Of a DNA stretch of 64,000 bases, positions 26,979-35,718 are shown in pieces (positions within the stretch are counted from its first letter, which is position 1; each line of letters starts with the position of its first letter). Position numbers and translations under genes: made by a program. Below the pieces are notes generated by a model, which searched no databases, was not told where the DNA came from, and was given only the letters and a program-made list of their open reading frames with translations. Origin of the DNA: Fusobacterium necrophorum subsp. necrophorum (GTDB lineage: Bacteria; Fusobacteriota; Fusobacteriia; Fusobacteriales; Fusobacteriaceae). The DNA lies in assembly GCF_004006635.1 (NCBI RefSeq), contig NZ_CP034842.1, positions 1,736,001 to 1,800,000 of the forward strand, read 5' to 3'.

Positions 26979-29900
26979 TTATTTAAAATAATTCACTCCA
27001 TTGCTAAAAATATCCTGTACTTTATTTCCCGGTATATTTTTATATAGATCTTCTCCTTTTCTTTCTGAATGTCCCATTTTTCCTAAAATTCTTCCGTTCG
27101 GGGAAACAATTCCTTCAATGGCACAAGTGGAACCGTTCGGTGTATGCCGAAATTCATTGCTGGCTTTTCCTTCAAAGTCCACATATTGAGTTACAATTTG
27201 TCCATGTTGAAGTAGGGATTTCAATTCCGCTTCCTGTACATAAAATCTTCCCTCTCCATGAGAAACCGGAATGATAAATTCTTCTCCCACTTGGAAAGAA
27301 GAAAGCCAAGGAGACTGATTGGACAAAATCTTTGTTCGTACCATTTGGGAAACATGTCTTCCTATTTTATTGAAAGTCAAGGTTGGAGAATTTTCCGTCA
27401 CAGTTCCCAGTTTTCCATAAGGCAGCAAACCGGATTTGATCAAAGCTTGGAACCCGTTACAAATTCCTAAAATCAGCCCGTCTCTTTCCAAGAAATTTTG
27501 AATTTCTGCCATAATTCTCGGATTTTGTAAAACGGTTGCAATAAATTTTCCGGAACCGTCCGGCTCGTCTCCCGCACTAAATCCTCCCGGCAACATCAAA
27601 ATTTGTGCTTGTTTCAATTCTTGTACCATCGCTTCAATGGAAGCTTCAATATAAGAAGGTTTTAAATTTCGGAATACCAAAATATGGGGCTCCGCTCCGG
27701 CATCTTGAAATGCCTTTGCAGAATCATATTCACAGTTTGTTCCCGGAAAAGCCATGACAAGGACTCTAGGTTTTGTCACTCTTTCCTTACTATGATATAT
27801 CTTGGTGGTTATACAGGAATCCAAAGTATAAATTTCTTTTTTCTCTTCTTGATATTCATAAGGGAATATAGGAGCCAACACTTCCAACCATTCTTTTTCC
27901 ATTTCTTTTCCGGATAAGACAGTGGAAGTTTCCCGATCCAAAATACGAATTTGATATTCTTCTATCGTTTTCCCCAAATATTCCAAATTGTCAAAAGATA
28001 ATTCCTGTTCACTTTCCAAAATAAAACTTCCATAAGCCAATTGAAAGAAATTCTCTCCTACATTTTTAACTTCCAATCCGATTCGATTTCCAAAAGTCAT
28101 TTTGGTCAAAGCTTCTGCAATTCCACCCATTTTTATTGTCATACAGGATAGGATATTTCCTGCTATAATTTGTTCATGCAACCAAGCAAAATTTTTCTTA
28201 CACATTTCATAGTCCGGCATAGTATTCTCCAAAGCTGTGTGTTTTAATAGATAGATATGGGAAGCTGCTTTTTTGAATTCCGGAGAAATCACTTCTTTTG
28301 TGGCAACCGGTGCAACAGCAAACGAAATTAAAGTTGGCGGAACGTGTAAATCTTGAAAACTTCCACTCATGGAATCTTTTCCTCCAATCGCAGGAGTTCC
28401 AAACGCTTCTTGAGCTTCCAGACTTCCTAACAGAGCTGCGAAAGGTTTCCCCCAATTTTTCGCTTCCTTTCCCAGTTTTTGAAAATATTCTTGGAAAGAC
28501 AATCTGACTTTTCGATAATCTGCTCCTACCGATACTAATTTCGCTAAGGATTCCAATACTGCATAGGCGGAACCGTGATAAGGAGACCAGGAAGATATTT
28601 TAGGATTATACCCCCAAGTAATAGCGGAAGCGGTATGACTATGCCCTTTCTCTACGGAAATTTTTTGCACCGCTACATCATTTGGAGTCATTTGATATTT
28701 TCCTCCGAAAGGCATTAAAATCGTTCCCGCTCCGATGTTCGAGTCAAACATTTCTACCATTCCTTTTTGAGAAGCGACATTTAAATCCTGCATGCAGTTC
28801 TTCCATTGATCTGCCAGAGAATTCCCTGAAACGACAGCTTCCGTCAGCGGATTGTTTCCGGAAGGTTCTTCCACTTCAACCTTTGCTTTTTGCCTCACTC
28901 CATTGGTATCCAAAAAGGCTCTGGAAAGATTTACTATCTCCTTTCCTTTCCAAGATAAAATTAATCTTTTTTCCTCCGTAACTTCCGCCACTTTCGTTGC
29001 TTCCAAATTTTCGAAAGCGGCTTCCTCTAAGAAAAGGGCTTCCTCTTCTTTAGCAATCACGACCGCCATTCTCTCTTGAGATTCTGAAATTGCCAATTCC
29101 GTTCCGTTCAGTCCCGCGTATTTGGTTGGAACCGAATCTAAGTTGATTTTTAATCCCTCTGCCAATTCTCCGATAGCAACCGAAACTCCTCCCGCTCCAA
29201 AATCATTACATTTTTTAATCATTCTGGCAACTTTTTCTTTTCGGAATAATCGTTGTATCTTTCTTTCTTCCGGAGCATTTCCTTTTTGTACTTCCGCTCC
29301 ACATAAAGCCAGGGAATCTTTTGTATGTTCTTTGGAAGAACCTGTCGCTCCTCCACAACCGTCTCTTCCCGTTTTTCCTCCTAAAAGAATGACAATATCT
29401 CCCGGAATAGGAGTTTCCCGCCTTACATTCTTAACAGGTGCTGCTGCCACCACTGCTCCGACTTCCATTCTTTTTGCTTTATATCCCTCATGATAAATTT
29501 CCGATACCAGCCCGGTTGTGAGTCCGATTTGGTTTCCATAGGAAGAATATCCATGAGCCGCTGCCGTCGTAATTTTCTTCTGTGGTAATTTCCCTTCCAG
29601 AGTGTCTTCCAAAGTTTCCAAAGGATTTGCCGCCCCTGTCACTCGAATCGCTTGATAGACATAAGCTCTTCCCGACAGCGGATCTCGAATAGCTCCTCCC
29701 AAACAAGTGGAAGCCCCTCCAAAAGGTTCAATTTCTGTTGGGTGATTATGAGTTTCATTTTTAAACATCAATAACCATTTTTCTATTTCTCCGTCAACAT
29801 CCACATCAATATAGATAGAACAGGCATTGATTTCTTCAGAAACTTCCAAATCATCCAACTTCCCCTCTTTCCTCATTTTCTTTCCGATCACTTTCGCCAT

Positions 29901-30656
29901 TTCCATAAGAGTGACTTGCTTATTGGCTAAGTATTTATTGAAGACCCGTTGCAATTCTTCTCCAAACTTTCCCTTTGGAAAAACAATTTCTTCCAATTCC
30001 GTTTCAAAGGTTGTATGTCGACAATGATCCGACCAATAGGTATCCAATACTCGAATTTCCGTTTCTGTCGGCATTCTTTTTTCTTCTTCCCGAAAATACT
30101 TTTCCACAAAATCCAAATCTGCCTGAGACATTGCCAAGCCCATGCTTTCTTTTAGTCCTACAAAACTTTCAATGATGGGAACAGAACTTTGAAATTGTAA
30201 TCCTTCCTGTTCCAATTTACTCAAATCTTTTTCCCTCATTTCTACCGGATTGATATAGAATTTTTTTATTTTTTCTATTTCTTCCGAGCTTACATTTCCT
30301 TCTAATAAAAATACTTTTCCACTGGTAATGACAACTTTCTCGTTCTCTGCGGACAATAAATTCATACACTGATATGCGGAATCCGCTCTTTGGTCAAATT
30401 GTCCCGGTAAAAATTCAACTGCAAAGTGAGGAATTTTTTCATCAAAGCTTTCAGAAACAACATCTGTTACCACCTCAGAAAAAATCATTCTCTTCGCCTC
30501 TTTTATATCTTTTGCTCCAAAAATATCATAGCAATTCAAAATTCTAACTTTTGTCAAAGAATTGAGTTGCAATGCTTCTTTCCATTCCTTACACAGACGT
30601 TTCGCCTCCAAATCAAAGCCCTCTTTTTTTTCTACAAAAATACGACAGTTCTTCAT
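26979..30656 (-). CDS. purL: FGAM synthase, single-chain (synthetase plus glutaminase)
   Basis: A 1225-residue large-type PurL, step 4 (FGAR + glutamine + ATP to FGAM). The N-terminal PurS-like region and linker are followed by two PurM-like halves (SDHCRHTTFETELE, FKNETHNHPTEIEPFGGAST, GNPLTEA-type repeat). A C-terminal class I glutaminase has Cys in LGICNGFQAL and His in SHGEGRFYV. Its glutaminase is complete, unlike that of PurF here. The ATG at 30656 has GGAGGG upstream; the open reading to 30701 enters the terminator hairpin and is rejected. First gene of the operon. Confidence 0.97.
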   Translation of the reverse strand: MKNCRIFVEKKEGFDLEAKRLCKEWKEALQLNSLTKVRILNCYDIFGAKDIKEAKRMIFSEVVTDVVSESFDEKIPHFAVEFLPGQFDQRADSAYQCMNLLSAENEKVVITSGKVFLLEGNVSSEEIEKIKKFYINPVEMREKDLSKLEQEGLQFQSSVPIIESFVGLKESMGLAMSQADLDFVEKYFREEEKRMPTETEIRVLDTYWSDHCRHTTFETELEEIVFPKGKFGEELQRVFNKYLANKQVTLMEMAKVIGKKMRKEGKLDDLEVSEEINACSIYIDVDVDGEIEKWLLMFKNETHNHPTEIEPFGGASTCLGGAIRDPLSGRAYVYQAIRVTGAANPLETLEDTLEGKLPQKKITTAAAHGYSSYGNQIGLTTGLVSEIYHEGYKAKRMEVGAVVAAAPVKNVRRETPIPGDIVILLGGKTGRDGCGGATGSSKEHTKDSLALCGAEVQKGNAPEERKIQRLFRKEKVARMIKKCNDFGAGGVSVAIGELAEGLKINLDSVPTKYAGLNGTELAISESQERMAVVIAKEEEALFLEEAAFENLEATKVAEVTEEKRLILSWKGKEIVNLSRAFLDTNGVRQKAKVEVEEPSGNNPLTEAVVSGNSLADQWKNCMQDLNVASQKGMVEMFDSNIGAGTILMPFGGKYQMTPNDVAVQKISVEKGHSHTASAITWGYNPKISSWSPYHGSAYAVLESLAKLVSVGADYRKVRLSFQEYFQKLGKEAKNWGKPFAALLGSLEAQEAFGTPAIGGKDSMSGSFQDLHVPPTLISFAVAPVATKEVISPEFKKAASHIYLLKHTALENTMPDYEMCKKNFAWLHEQIIAGNILSCMTIKMGGIAEALTKMTFGNRIGLEVKNVGENFFQLAYGSFILESEQELSFDNLEYLGKTIEEYQIRILDRETSTVLSGKEMEKEWLEVLAPIFPYEYQEEKKEIYTLDSCITTKIYHSKERVTKPRVLVMAFPGTNCEYDSAKAFQDAGAEPHILVFRNLKPSYIEASIEAMVQELKQAQILMLPGGFSAGDEPDGSGKFIATVLQNPRIMAEIQNFLERDGLILGICNGFQALIKSGLLPYGKLGTVTENSPTLTFNKIGRHVSQMVRTKILSNQSPWLSSFQVGEEFIIPVSHGEGRFYVQEAELKSLLQHGQIVTQYVDFEGKASNEFRHTPNGSTCAIEGIVSPNGRILGKMGHSERKGEDLYKNIPGNKVQDIFSNGVNYFK

Positions 30657-30683
30657 AATCCCTCCAATGTTATTTTTTGGTAT

Positions 30684-30730
30684 AAAAAAATCTGAGCACA
30701 CTCTCCCTAGTGAAGAGATTTACTCAGATT
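30684..30730 (-). terminator. Terminator-like hairpin directly before purL
   Basis: On the minus strand AATCTGAG and CTCAGATT form an 8-base stem (arms 30730-30723 and 30696-30689) enclosing a smaller TCTC/GAGA hairpin, followed by a T-run to 30684. It lies only 28 bases before the purL start, so readthrough is needed for operon expression. This is an attenuator candidate. Confidence 0.8.
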
Positions 30731-30823
30731 ATAATACGCTATTTGGTTATTATACACACTATGCCCTATATGATATGAACGCTTTTTATGTTTTTTCATT
30801 TTTATTTTAGGCGTAAAATACAT
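30707..30823 (-). CDS. 38-codon leader ORF of the purine operon
   Basis: A short ORF with an excellent ribosome site (GGAGG, 5 bases, ATG). It encodes a basic, Tyr/His/Lys-rich peptide beginning MYFTPKIKMKKHKKRSYHIG. The TAG stop lies inside the loop of the terminator hairpin that precedes purL, a geometry typical of translated attenuators. Nothing resembles a known protein family. Whether it is a regulatory leader peptide, a small protein or chance is undecided. Confidence 0.55.
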   Translation of the reverse strand: MYFTPKIKMKKHKKRSYHIGHSVYNNQIAYYNLSKSLH

Positions 30824-30865
30824 TTTTTCCTCCACTATACTAAATTTCCCACAGTTAAAGATAGC

Positions 30866-30894
30866 AAAAAAAGTAAGCAAATGAAAAATCGCTT
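30866..30894 (-). terminator. Possible expression-platform terminator of the riboswitch
   Basis: On the minus strand AAGCGA and TTGCTT pair (6 bases, one G-T) and are followed by ACTTTTTTT. Flanking segments CAAGTTAGAGATA and TATCTTTAACTG can also pair with one bulge. The first of these includes the 3' strand of aptamer helix P1, so the two structures compete. Confidence 0.5.
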
Positions 30895-30903
30895 CATATC
30901 TCT

Positions 30904-30973
30904 AACTTGTAGCGGTTAATAACGGTTAACCGTAGAAACTCTTGCCCGATACATACACAAGTATATACAAGTT
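30904..30973 (-). ncRNA. Purine (guanine-type) riboswitch aptamer
   Basis: Read on the minus strand, AACTTGTA and TACAAGTT close P1. J2/3 is the conserved AGTTTCTAC, and P3 (GGTTAA/TTAACC) carries loop CCGTTA. P2 is CTTG/CAAG with a loop ending CGGG, whose CGG can kiss the CCG of L3 as in known purine aptamers. The base before the P1 3' strand is C (position 74 equivalent), which specifies guanine/hypoxanthine over adenine. L2 is longer than usual and the A73 equivalent is G, so it is a variant. It lies upstream of purL, fitting feedback control of purine synthesis. Confidence 0.8.
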
Positions 30974-31062
30974 TTTTTATTTACTCAATATATATTCAAT
31001 ATACCATATATTTTTCATTTTTTCTATCTTTTTTTGAAAAAATTGTTTTTTGAAAAATAACC

Positions 31063-31091
31063 TTTACAAGCATATCCTTTTGTGCTAGTAT
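31063..31091 (+). promoter_or_regulatory. Promoter of the HU gene
   Basis: TTTACA (31063-31068), a 17-base spacer and TAGTAT (31086-31091) with a TG extended -10. The ATG follows about 67 bases downstream. Confidence 0.65.
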
Positions 31092-31158
31092 GTAGAAAAT
31101 AACAGTACTTACAATCATTATCTTGCATCAGTTATAATAAAAATGTGGAGGTAAAATT

Positions 31159-31440
31159 ATGACAAAAAAAGAATTTGTGGCAGCATTGGCAAAAAAAGCG
31201 GAAGTAACGGGAAAAGAAGCGGATAGAATGTTGAAATGTTTTCTGGAATTGGTGGAAGAAAGCTTGGTAGCCGGAAACGATGTTAAATTCATCGGCTTTG
31301 GTACTTGGGAAACCAAAAAAAGAGAAGCGAGAAAGTTAAGAAATCCACAAACTGGAAAAGAAATGAAAATCGCAGCAAAACGAGTTGTAAAATTTAAAGT
31401 TGGAAAGGCTCTTGCCGACAAGGTAGCAGCAAAAAAATAA
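31159..31440 (+). CDS. hup: HU-family nucleoid DNA-binding protein
   Basis: A 93-residue DNA-bending protein. It starts MTKKEFVAALAKKAEVTGKE, has the core FIGFGTWETKKREARKLRNP (the HU arm with RNPQTG) and closes with VKFKVGKAL, the standard HU layout and length. RBS GGAGG precedes the ATG. Single gene with its own promoter and terminator. Confidence 0.96.
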   Translation: MTKKEFVAALAKKAEVTGKEADRMLKCFLELVEESLVAGNDVKFIGFGTWETKKREARKLRNPQTGKEMKIAAKRVVKFKVGKALADKVAAKK

Positions 31441-31460
31441 GTTTCAGATAGGAAGTACAG

Positions 31461-31488
31461 AGTGCTAGGAAAGCTAGCACTTTTTTTA
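31461..31488 (+). terminator. Terminator of the HU gene
   Basis: AGTGCTAG and CTAGCACT form an 8-base stem with loop GAAAG, followed by a T7 run. Confidence 0.9.
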
Positions 31489-31643
31489 TTATATAGGAAA
31501 GTATAAATTTAAAGAGATAGGAAAATAATAAAAAAAAAGAATTTACGGAAATATAAATTGTAATTAAGAGTAAAATTATAGAAAAGTTATAGAAAAATAA
31601 GAAATTGTTGAATGCAAAAAAGCTCTAATAAAATTAGAGAAAA

Positions 31644-32186
31644 TTAAGGATATATTTTATGAATTTCATACCCAGACCAGAGGGAGGTTAAAAATAATTC
31701 TTTTACTTTTAGCTTTATCTTACAAAAAGGACAAATAAAAGGATTAATATCAAAAGTTTCTAAAGAAGATTTCACATAAAAAGAAAGTTCAAATTGCTTT
31801 TTCTTTTTAAAATTAAGAATAACTTTTTTTAGTTTAGAATTTAAATGCCTAGCATAAAACCCAAATCTAGAAATAGATTTAAAGTTTTTAGGTGGAAGAT
31901 GAATAAGAATCTGTTGAACAAATTCATCAATAGGCATTGTGCGATATTTTTTATTTTTATTATCAGCTAAATCTTGATAGAAAAAAGTAACTTCTTTATC
32001 GTTAAAATTAACAATTTTATATTCTGCAATTGGAGCTCGCGCAAGATATCTTCCAAGATACTTTATGATTCCGGCAGTTGAATTAAGTTCTGTAGATCCT
32101 ACATTAAAAAATAGGCGAACATCTTTTTTGTATAGTTCTCTAACTGATTTGAGCGCTTTTTTCTTAATGTTTTCAGAGTAGTTTCC
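31644..32186 (-). pseudogene. IS91-family transposase remnant
   Basis: An open reading of about 180 codons lacking the N-terminal zinc finger and the catalytic Y2 region. IIKYLGRYLARAPIAEYKIV, the EVTFFYQDL strand, DEFVQQILIHLPPKNFKSIS and RFGFYARH correspond to the C-terminal half of IS91/IS801-type transposases (typically GRYLRRPPIA, FIRRFLLHVLPKGF, RHYGF). The upstream end stops at the terminator of the neighbouring peptidase gene, so the element is 5'-truncated and dead. The first in-frame ATG (31937) is internal. Confidence 0.75.
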
Positions 32187-32197
32187 ATTTTTTATGC

Positions 32198-32231
32198 AAA
32201 AAAATACCGGAGATACTAATATATCTCCGGT
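32198..32231 (-). terminator. Terminator of the peptidase/binding-protein unit
   Basis: ACCGGAGATA and TATCTCCGGT form a perfect 10-base stem followed on the minus strand by a T-run. It lies just after the M42 peptidase stop. Confidence 0.88.
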
Positions 32232-32264
32232 AGATAATTCATTCGTTATCTATTTGATAAAAAA

Positions 32265-33338
32265 TTAAAAAGTTTCTATCTTTTCTCGATTCAATTCTTG
32301 TACCACTTCTCTTGCCAAATCAACAGCTGCTTTCGTATCCGCCAAAGAAGCGTAGCAGTAACTCGTATGAGCATATCTTGTCGGGATTCCCAGTACCAGA
32401 GTCGGAATTCCTTTTCCTGTGATATGATACTTTCCCCCATTGGTACTTCCTTTTTCTCGGACTATCATCTGAAAGGGAATTTCTTTTTCCCGAGCAATTT
32501 TCTTGGCAAATTCTAAAACTCTGGGATTAGATATCATAGCTGCATCCAAAGCTCGCAGTTGTACTCCTCCTCGTAATTTTCCTTTTGCCTCTCTTCCTTG
32601 TTGGAAACTGTCATCTGCCGGAGAACCCTCGAACACAATGACAAAATCTGGTTGAATTCTCTGAGCGGCAACTTGGGCTCCTCGTAGTCCGACTTCTTCC
32701 TGCGAACTGACAGAAACTACCAAGTTCACATCTAAATTTATTTTCATCTCTTGAAATTGTTTTAACACTTCAATTGCGGCAACCGTTCCCAATCGATTGT
32801 CAAAGGCTTTGGCTCTCATAATAGAAATTTTTTCATCATAAGAAAATCTAACCTCAGGAACTACCGGATTTCCAACTTCAATCCCATAGAGATTTATCGT
32901 TTCTTCATAAGAATTTGTTCCAATATCAATACTCAGTTCCGACAATTTTGGAAGACGACTTCTTTCCTCTTCTGTCATAAAGTGTGGAGGCTTACTCGCT
33001 ACAACTCCCGGAATGTACTCACCCTTGTTATTTTTAATCACAACGGACATCGCAGGAAGATTGCCTACATGCCAACCACCCAAAGGCAGAAAACGCAAGC
33101 TTCCATTATCATTGATATGTTCTACCATAAATCCCACTTCATCACTATGACAATCTAAAAGAACTGTCGGTTTTTTTTCATCTTGTTCTGCCAAATAAAC
33201 AAATAAATTGTTAATGGAATCTCTTTCCCATTTCATTTCCGAAACGTATTTTTTGATTTCTTCCAAGACATCATCTTCAAAACCGGGAGCTCCGAAAGCA
33301 TTGGTAAAAGCCTCTGCCATTTTTATTATTCTTTCCAT
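32265..33338 (-). CDS. M42-family metallo-aminopeptidase
   Basis: A 357-residue cytoplasmic di-metal aminopeptidase (PepA/FrvX/TET type). Metal and catalytic residues appear in LLDCHSDEVGFMV, RAKAFDNRLGTVAAIEVL, the VSSQEEVGLRGAQVAAQR Glu pair and the C-terminal PTRYAHTSYC. RBS GGGAGG precedes the ATG. The gene follows a peptide-type binding lipoprotein by 15 bases, suggesting that imported peptides are its substrates. Confidence 0.92.
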   Translation of the reverse strand: MERIIKMAEAFTNAFGAPGFEDDVLEEIKKYVSEMKWERDSINNLFVYLAEQDEKKPTVLLDCHSDEVGFMVEHINDNGSLRFLPLGGWHVGNLPAMSVVIKNNKGEYIPGVVASKPPHFMTEEERSRLPKLSELSIDIGTNSYEETINLYGIEVGNPVVPEVRFSYDEKISIMRAKAFDNRLGTVAAIEVLKQFQEMKINLDVNLVVSVSSQEEVGLRGAQVAAQRIQPDFVIVFEGSPADDSFQQGREAKGKLRGGVQLRALDAAMISNPRVLEFAKKIAREKEIPFQMIVREKGSTNGGKYHITGKGIPTLVLGIPTRYAHTSYCYASLADTKAAVDLAREVVQELNREKIETF

Positions 33339-33353
33339 TCCATCCTCCCAATT

Positions 33354-34862
33354 TTAGTAAGAATACTTGTGTATCATAGGATATGATTCCGCTTTAACCC
33401 CTTTGATCGCCTTTCTATACCCCACACTGGTCAAAGAATAGTACAATGGTAAAACAACAGCTTCTTCATTGATTAAATCCGCCGCCTGTCTATATAAATC
33501 TCTTCTCTTTTCTACATCCATTTCTTTTCGTCCTTCTTCCAATAATTGATCCATTTTTGGATTTGCATATTGAGAACGATTTCCTGAACCACCTTTTTGG
33601 CTACTGTGAAAATTAGGGAACAATCCATAATCTCCATCATAAGTAGAAGGTCCCCAACCAAGAATAAACATATCCACTTCTCCATTGGCGGTCGCAGATA
33701 AGAAGGTTCCCCATTCCAAGTTTTCAATGCTGACCTCCAAACCGATTTCTTTCAATTGAGCTTGAATAATTTCTGCCATTTGACTTCGAAGTTGTGAATT
33801 ACTTACTGCAATTTTAATTTTACTTCCTACCAACCCTTTTTCTTCTATAATTTTTTTCGCTTCTTCCGGATTATATTCGTATACCTTACTGTCTTTAGAA
33901 TATCCAAATACGGTCGGAGCTAAGAAAGAATTTGCTTTTTGTCCTGCCCCTGCCAACAAGGAGTTGACAATATCATCCCGATTCACTCCCATCGAAATTG
34001 CTTTTCTTACGTCTTTATCCGCAAAAATTTTTCTCTCTGTATTCATTCCCAAATAAATAGTACTTACAGAACTTCCTTCTTTCAGCTCTAAGTTACTGTC
34101 TCCGGATATGGTTTCTCTAGAAACTGCTTCCACATCTCCTACCATATCAATTTCTCCGGTTTGCAGACCGATTACCTTATTACTTTCTTCCGGAATACCT
34201 CGAAATACAACATGCTTAATGGACGGTTCTCCGTCAAAATAAGTAGGATTCGCTTCTAACTCAATATGATCCCCAATCTTCCATTCTTTTAACATGTAAG
34301 GTCCTGTTCCTACAGGATTTTCAAAATACTTATCTCCAACCTCTTCATAATATTGTTTGCTTAAAATAGATGCCGTTTTATGAGTCAAATGATTTAATAA
34401 AGGGGCAAAAGGTTCCTCCGTTTTAAAAGAAATTGTATAAGGATCGATGATGGTAATTTCCGTAATCGGTTTATACAAATGAGCCACTTTCGGTAAACTT
34501 TGAGCTCTTTCAATTGTAAATTTTACATCTTCTGCCGTAAAATCATATCCGTTACTAAATTTAACATCTTTTCTCAAATGAAAAATAATCTCATTGGGAT
34601 TCGGTCTTTCCCAAGATTTTGCCAATCCCGAATCAATTCCCCCTGTTGTTTCGTTGATCTCTGCCAAACGACTATAAATAAGAGTTACCGATCTTTGAGA
34701 ATATTGTTCCGTGGTATCTTGTGGATCCAAAGTTTTTCCTTCCGAAATTTGAGCATATACCAGGCTATCTTTCTTTTCTCCCTCCGCTGCTCCCTTTCCT
34801 CCGCAAGCTACCAATAACAAACTAAATAAACACAGCAACAATGACACAGTCCATTTTTTCAT
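33354..34862 (-). CDS. Family 5 solute-binding lipoprotein (oligopeptide type)
   Basis: A 502-residue extracytoplasmic lipoprotein with lipobox LVAC after a short signal peptide. It shows the family 5 signature: LDPQDTTEQYSQRSV, KDVKFSNGYDFTAEDVKFTI, NPVGTGPYMLKEW and VRKAISMGVNRDDIV. No permease or ATPase genes accompany it, so it must use components encoded elsewhere. It is cotranscribed with the M42 peptidase, which supports peptide rather than metal uptake. RBS GGAGG is present. Confidence 0.88.
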   Translation of the reverse strand: MKKWTVSLLLCLFSLLLVACGGKGAAEGEKKDSLVYAQISEGKTLDPQDTTEQYSQRSVTLIYSRLAEINETTGGIDSGLAKSWERPNPNEIIFHLRKDVKFSNGYDFTAEDVKFTIERAQSLPKVAHLYKPITEITIIDPYTISFKTEEPFAPLLNHLTHKTASILSKQYYEEVGDKYFENPVGTGPYMLKEWKIGDHIELEANPTYFDGEPSIKHVVFRGIPEESNKVIGLQTGEIDMVGDVEAVSRETISGDSNLELKEGSSVSTIYLGMNTERKIFADKDVRKAISMGVNRDDIVNSLLAGAGQKANSFLAPTVFGYSKDSKVYEYNPEEAKKIIEEKGLVGSKIKIAVSNSQLRSQMAEIIQAQLKEIGLEVSIENLEWGTFLSATANGEVDMFILGWGPSTYDGDYGLFPNFHSSQKGGSGNRSQYANPKMDQLLEEGRKEMDVEKRRDLYRQAADLINEEAVVLPLYYSLTSVGYRKAIKGVKAESYPMIHKYSY

Positions 34863-34929
34863 ACCATACCTCCTTGATTTTTTATATTTCTATTATTATA
34901 CTCTCTCCTCACAAAAAAGCAAAGGTTTT

Positions 34930-35706
34930 TTAAAATTTTATATATTTTTCTAAATGTCGTATCACCCCATCTTCATGATTACTATATTCTGTAACCTCAT
35001 ATTCCTTTTCTTGAGCGGCATAAGTTCCTTTCATAGAAACCGCCTTTCCTACAGAAGCCAACATCGCAAAATCGTTTTCACTGTCTCCAAAAGCAATGGC
35101 GTCTTTCAAGTCCAAAGATAAATAGGAAGCAACCTTTTGAACTCCTGTCGCTTTACTGCAATTTTTACTGTTGATGTCTAAACATTCTGAAGAAGACAAG
35201 GTAATAGTTAAGTCTTTCCCGATTTCTTCCTGTAGCTCCGTCTGAATTTTTCGTAATAAGTTTGTATTCGGATCCACTACGAGCAATTTTTCCAAATGTT
35301 GGAAATCCTCTTCTCTTTCTAAAACTATCGCCTTATATTCCACTCTTTTTTCATCTTTCCTTCCATAGCTTGGCATGAAGTAATAATTTTGAAAAAATCC
35401 CCGATAGTCTACTCTATACTTTTCCAAATAAGCTGTTACCTTTTTTACTACATCCACAGGAATATAATTTTCAAAAATTAACTCTCCCTTTGGAGAATAA
35501 ATGGTTGCTCCGTTGTTGCATATCATATAAATAGCAACTCCTAATTTTTCACGAATGGTATTCGCCGAAGCAAAACCTCTTCCGGTTGCAATAACAAATG
35601 GATACCCTTTTTTTAGCAAAGTCCGTATACCGGAAATTGTTTTTATTCCTACTGTTCTATCATCATTTAATAAAGTTCCGTCCAAGTCGGAAATAATCCA
35701 TTTCAT
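34930..35706 (-). CDS. Cof-type HAD-superfamily phosphatase
   Basis: A 258-residue HAD IIB hydrolase: nucleophile motif DLDGTLLND at the N-terminus, ATGRGFASA (motif II), a conserved Lys in NSKNCSKATGV and motif III/IV AIAFGDSENDFAMLASVG. Such enzymes dephosphorylate sugar phosphates or nucleotides, and the substrate cannot be named. It starts 12 bases after the rhodanese gene and is probably cotranscribed with it. A paralogue lies at 42892-43704. Confidence 0.9.
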   Translation of the reverse strand: MKWIISDLDGTLLNDDRTVGIKTISGIRTLLKKGYPFVIATGRGFASANTIREKLGVAIYMICNNGATIYSPKGELIFENYIPVDVVKKVTAYLEKYRVDYRGFFQNYYFMPSYGRKDEKRVEYKAIVLEREEDFQHLEKLLVVDPNTNLLRKIQTELQEEIGKDLTITLSSSECLDINSKNCSKATGVQKVASYLSLDLKDAIAFGDSENDFAMLASVGKAVSMKGTYAAQEKEYEVTEYSNHEDGVIRHLEKYIKF

Positions 35707-35718
35707 AAACTCTCCTCT

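Noticed and set aside
29122..29493. 123-codon rightward ORF opposite purL
   Set aside because: Pro/Ala/Ser-rich shadow of the PurL coding strand, with no start signal.
30724..30760. Promoter suggested by TATAAT just before the purL terminator
   Set aside because: No convincing -35 at the right distance, and the bases are also coding in the leader ORF. Not excluded, but not supported.
30657..30900. PRPP (ykkC-type) riboswitch downstream of the guanine aptamer, as in known tandem arrangements
   Set aside because: I looked for the ykkC ACGA and CUGGUCCGAGAG-type conserved segments and did not find them. A short ORF occupies the space instead.
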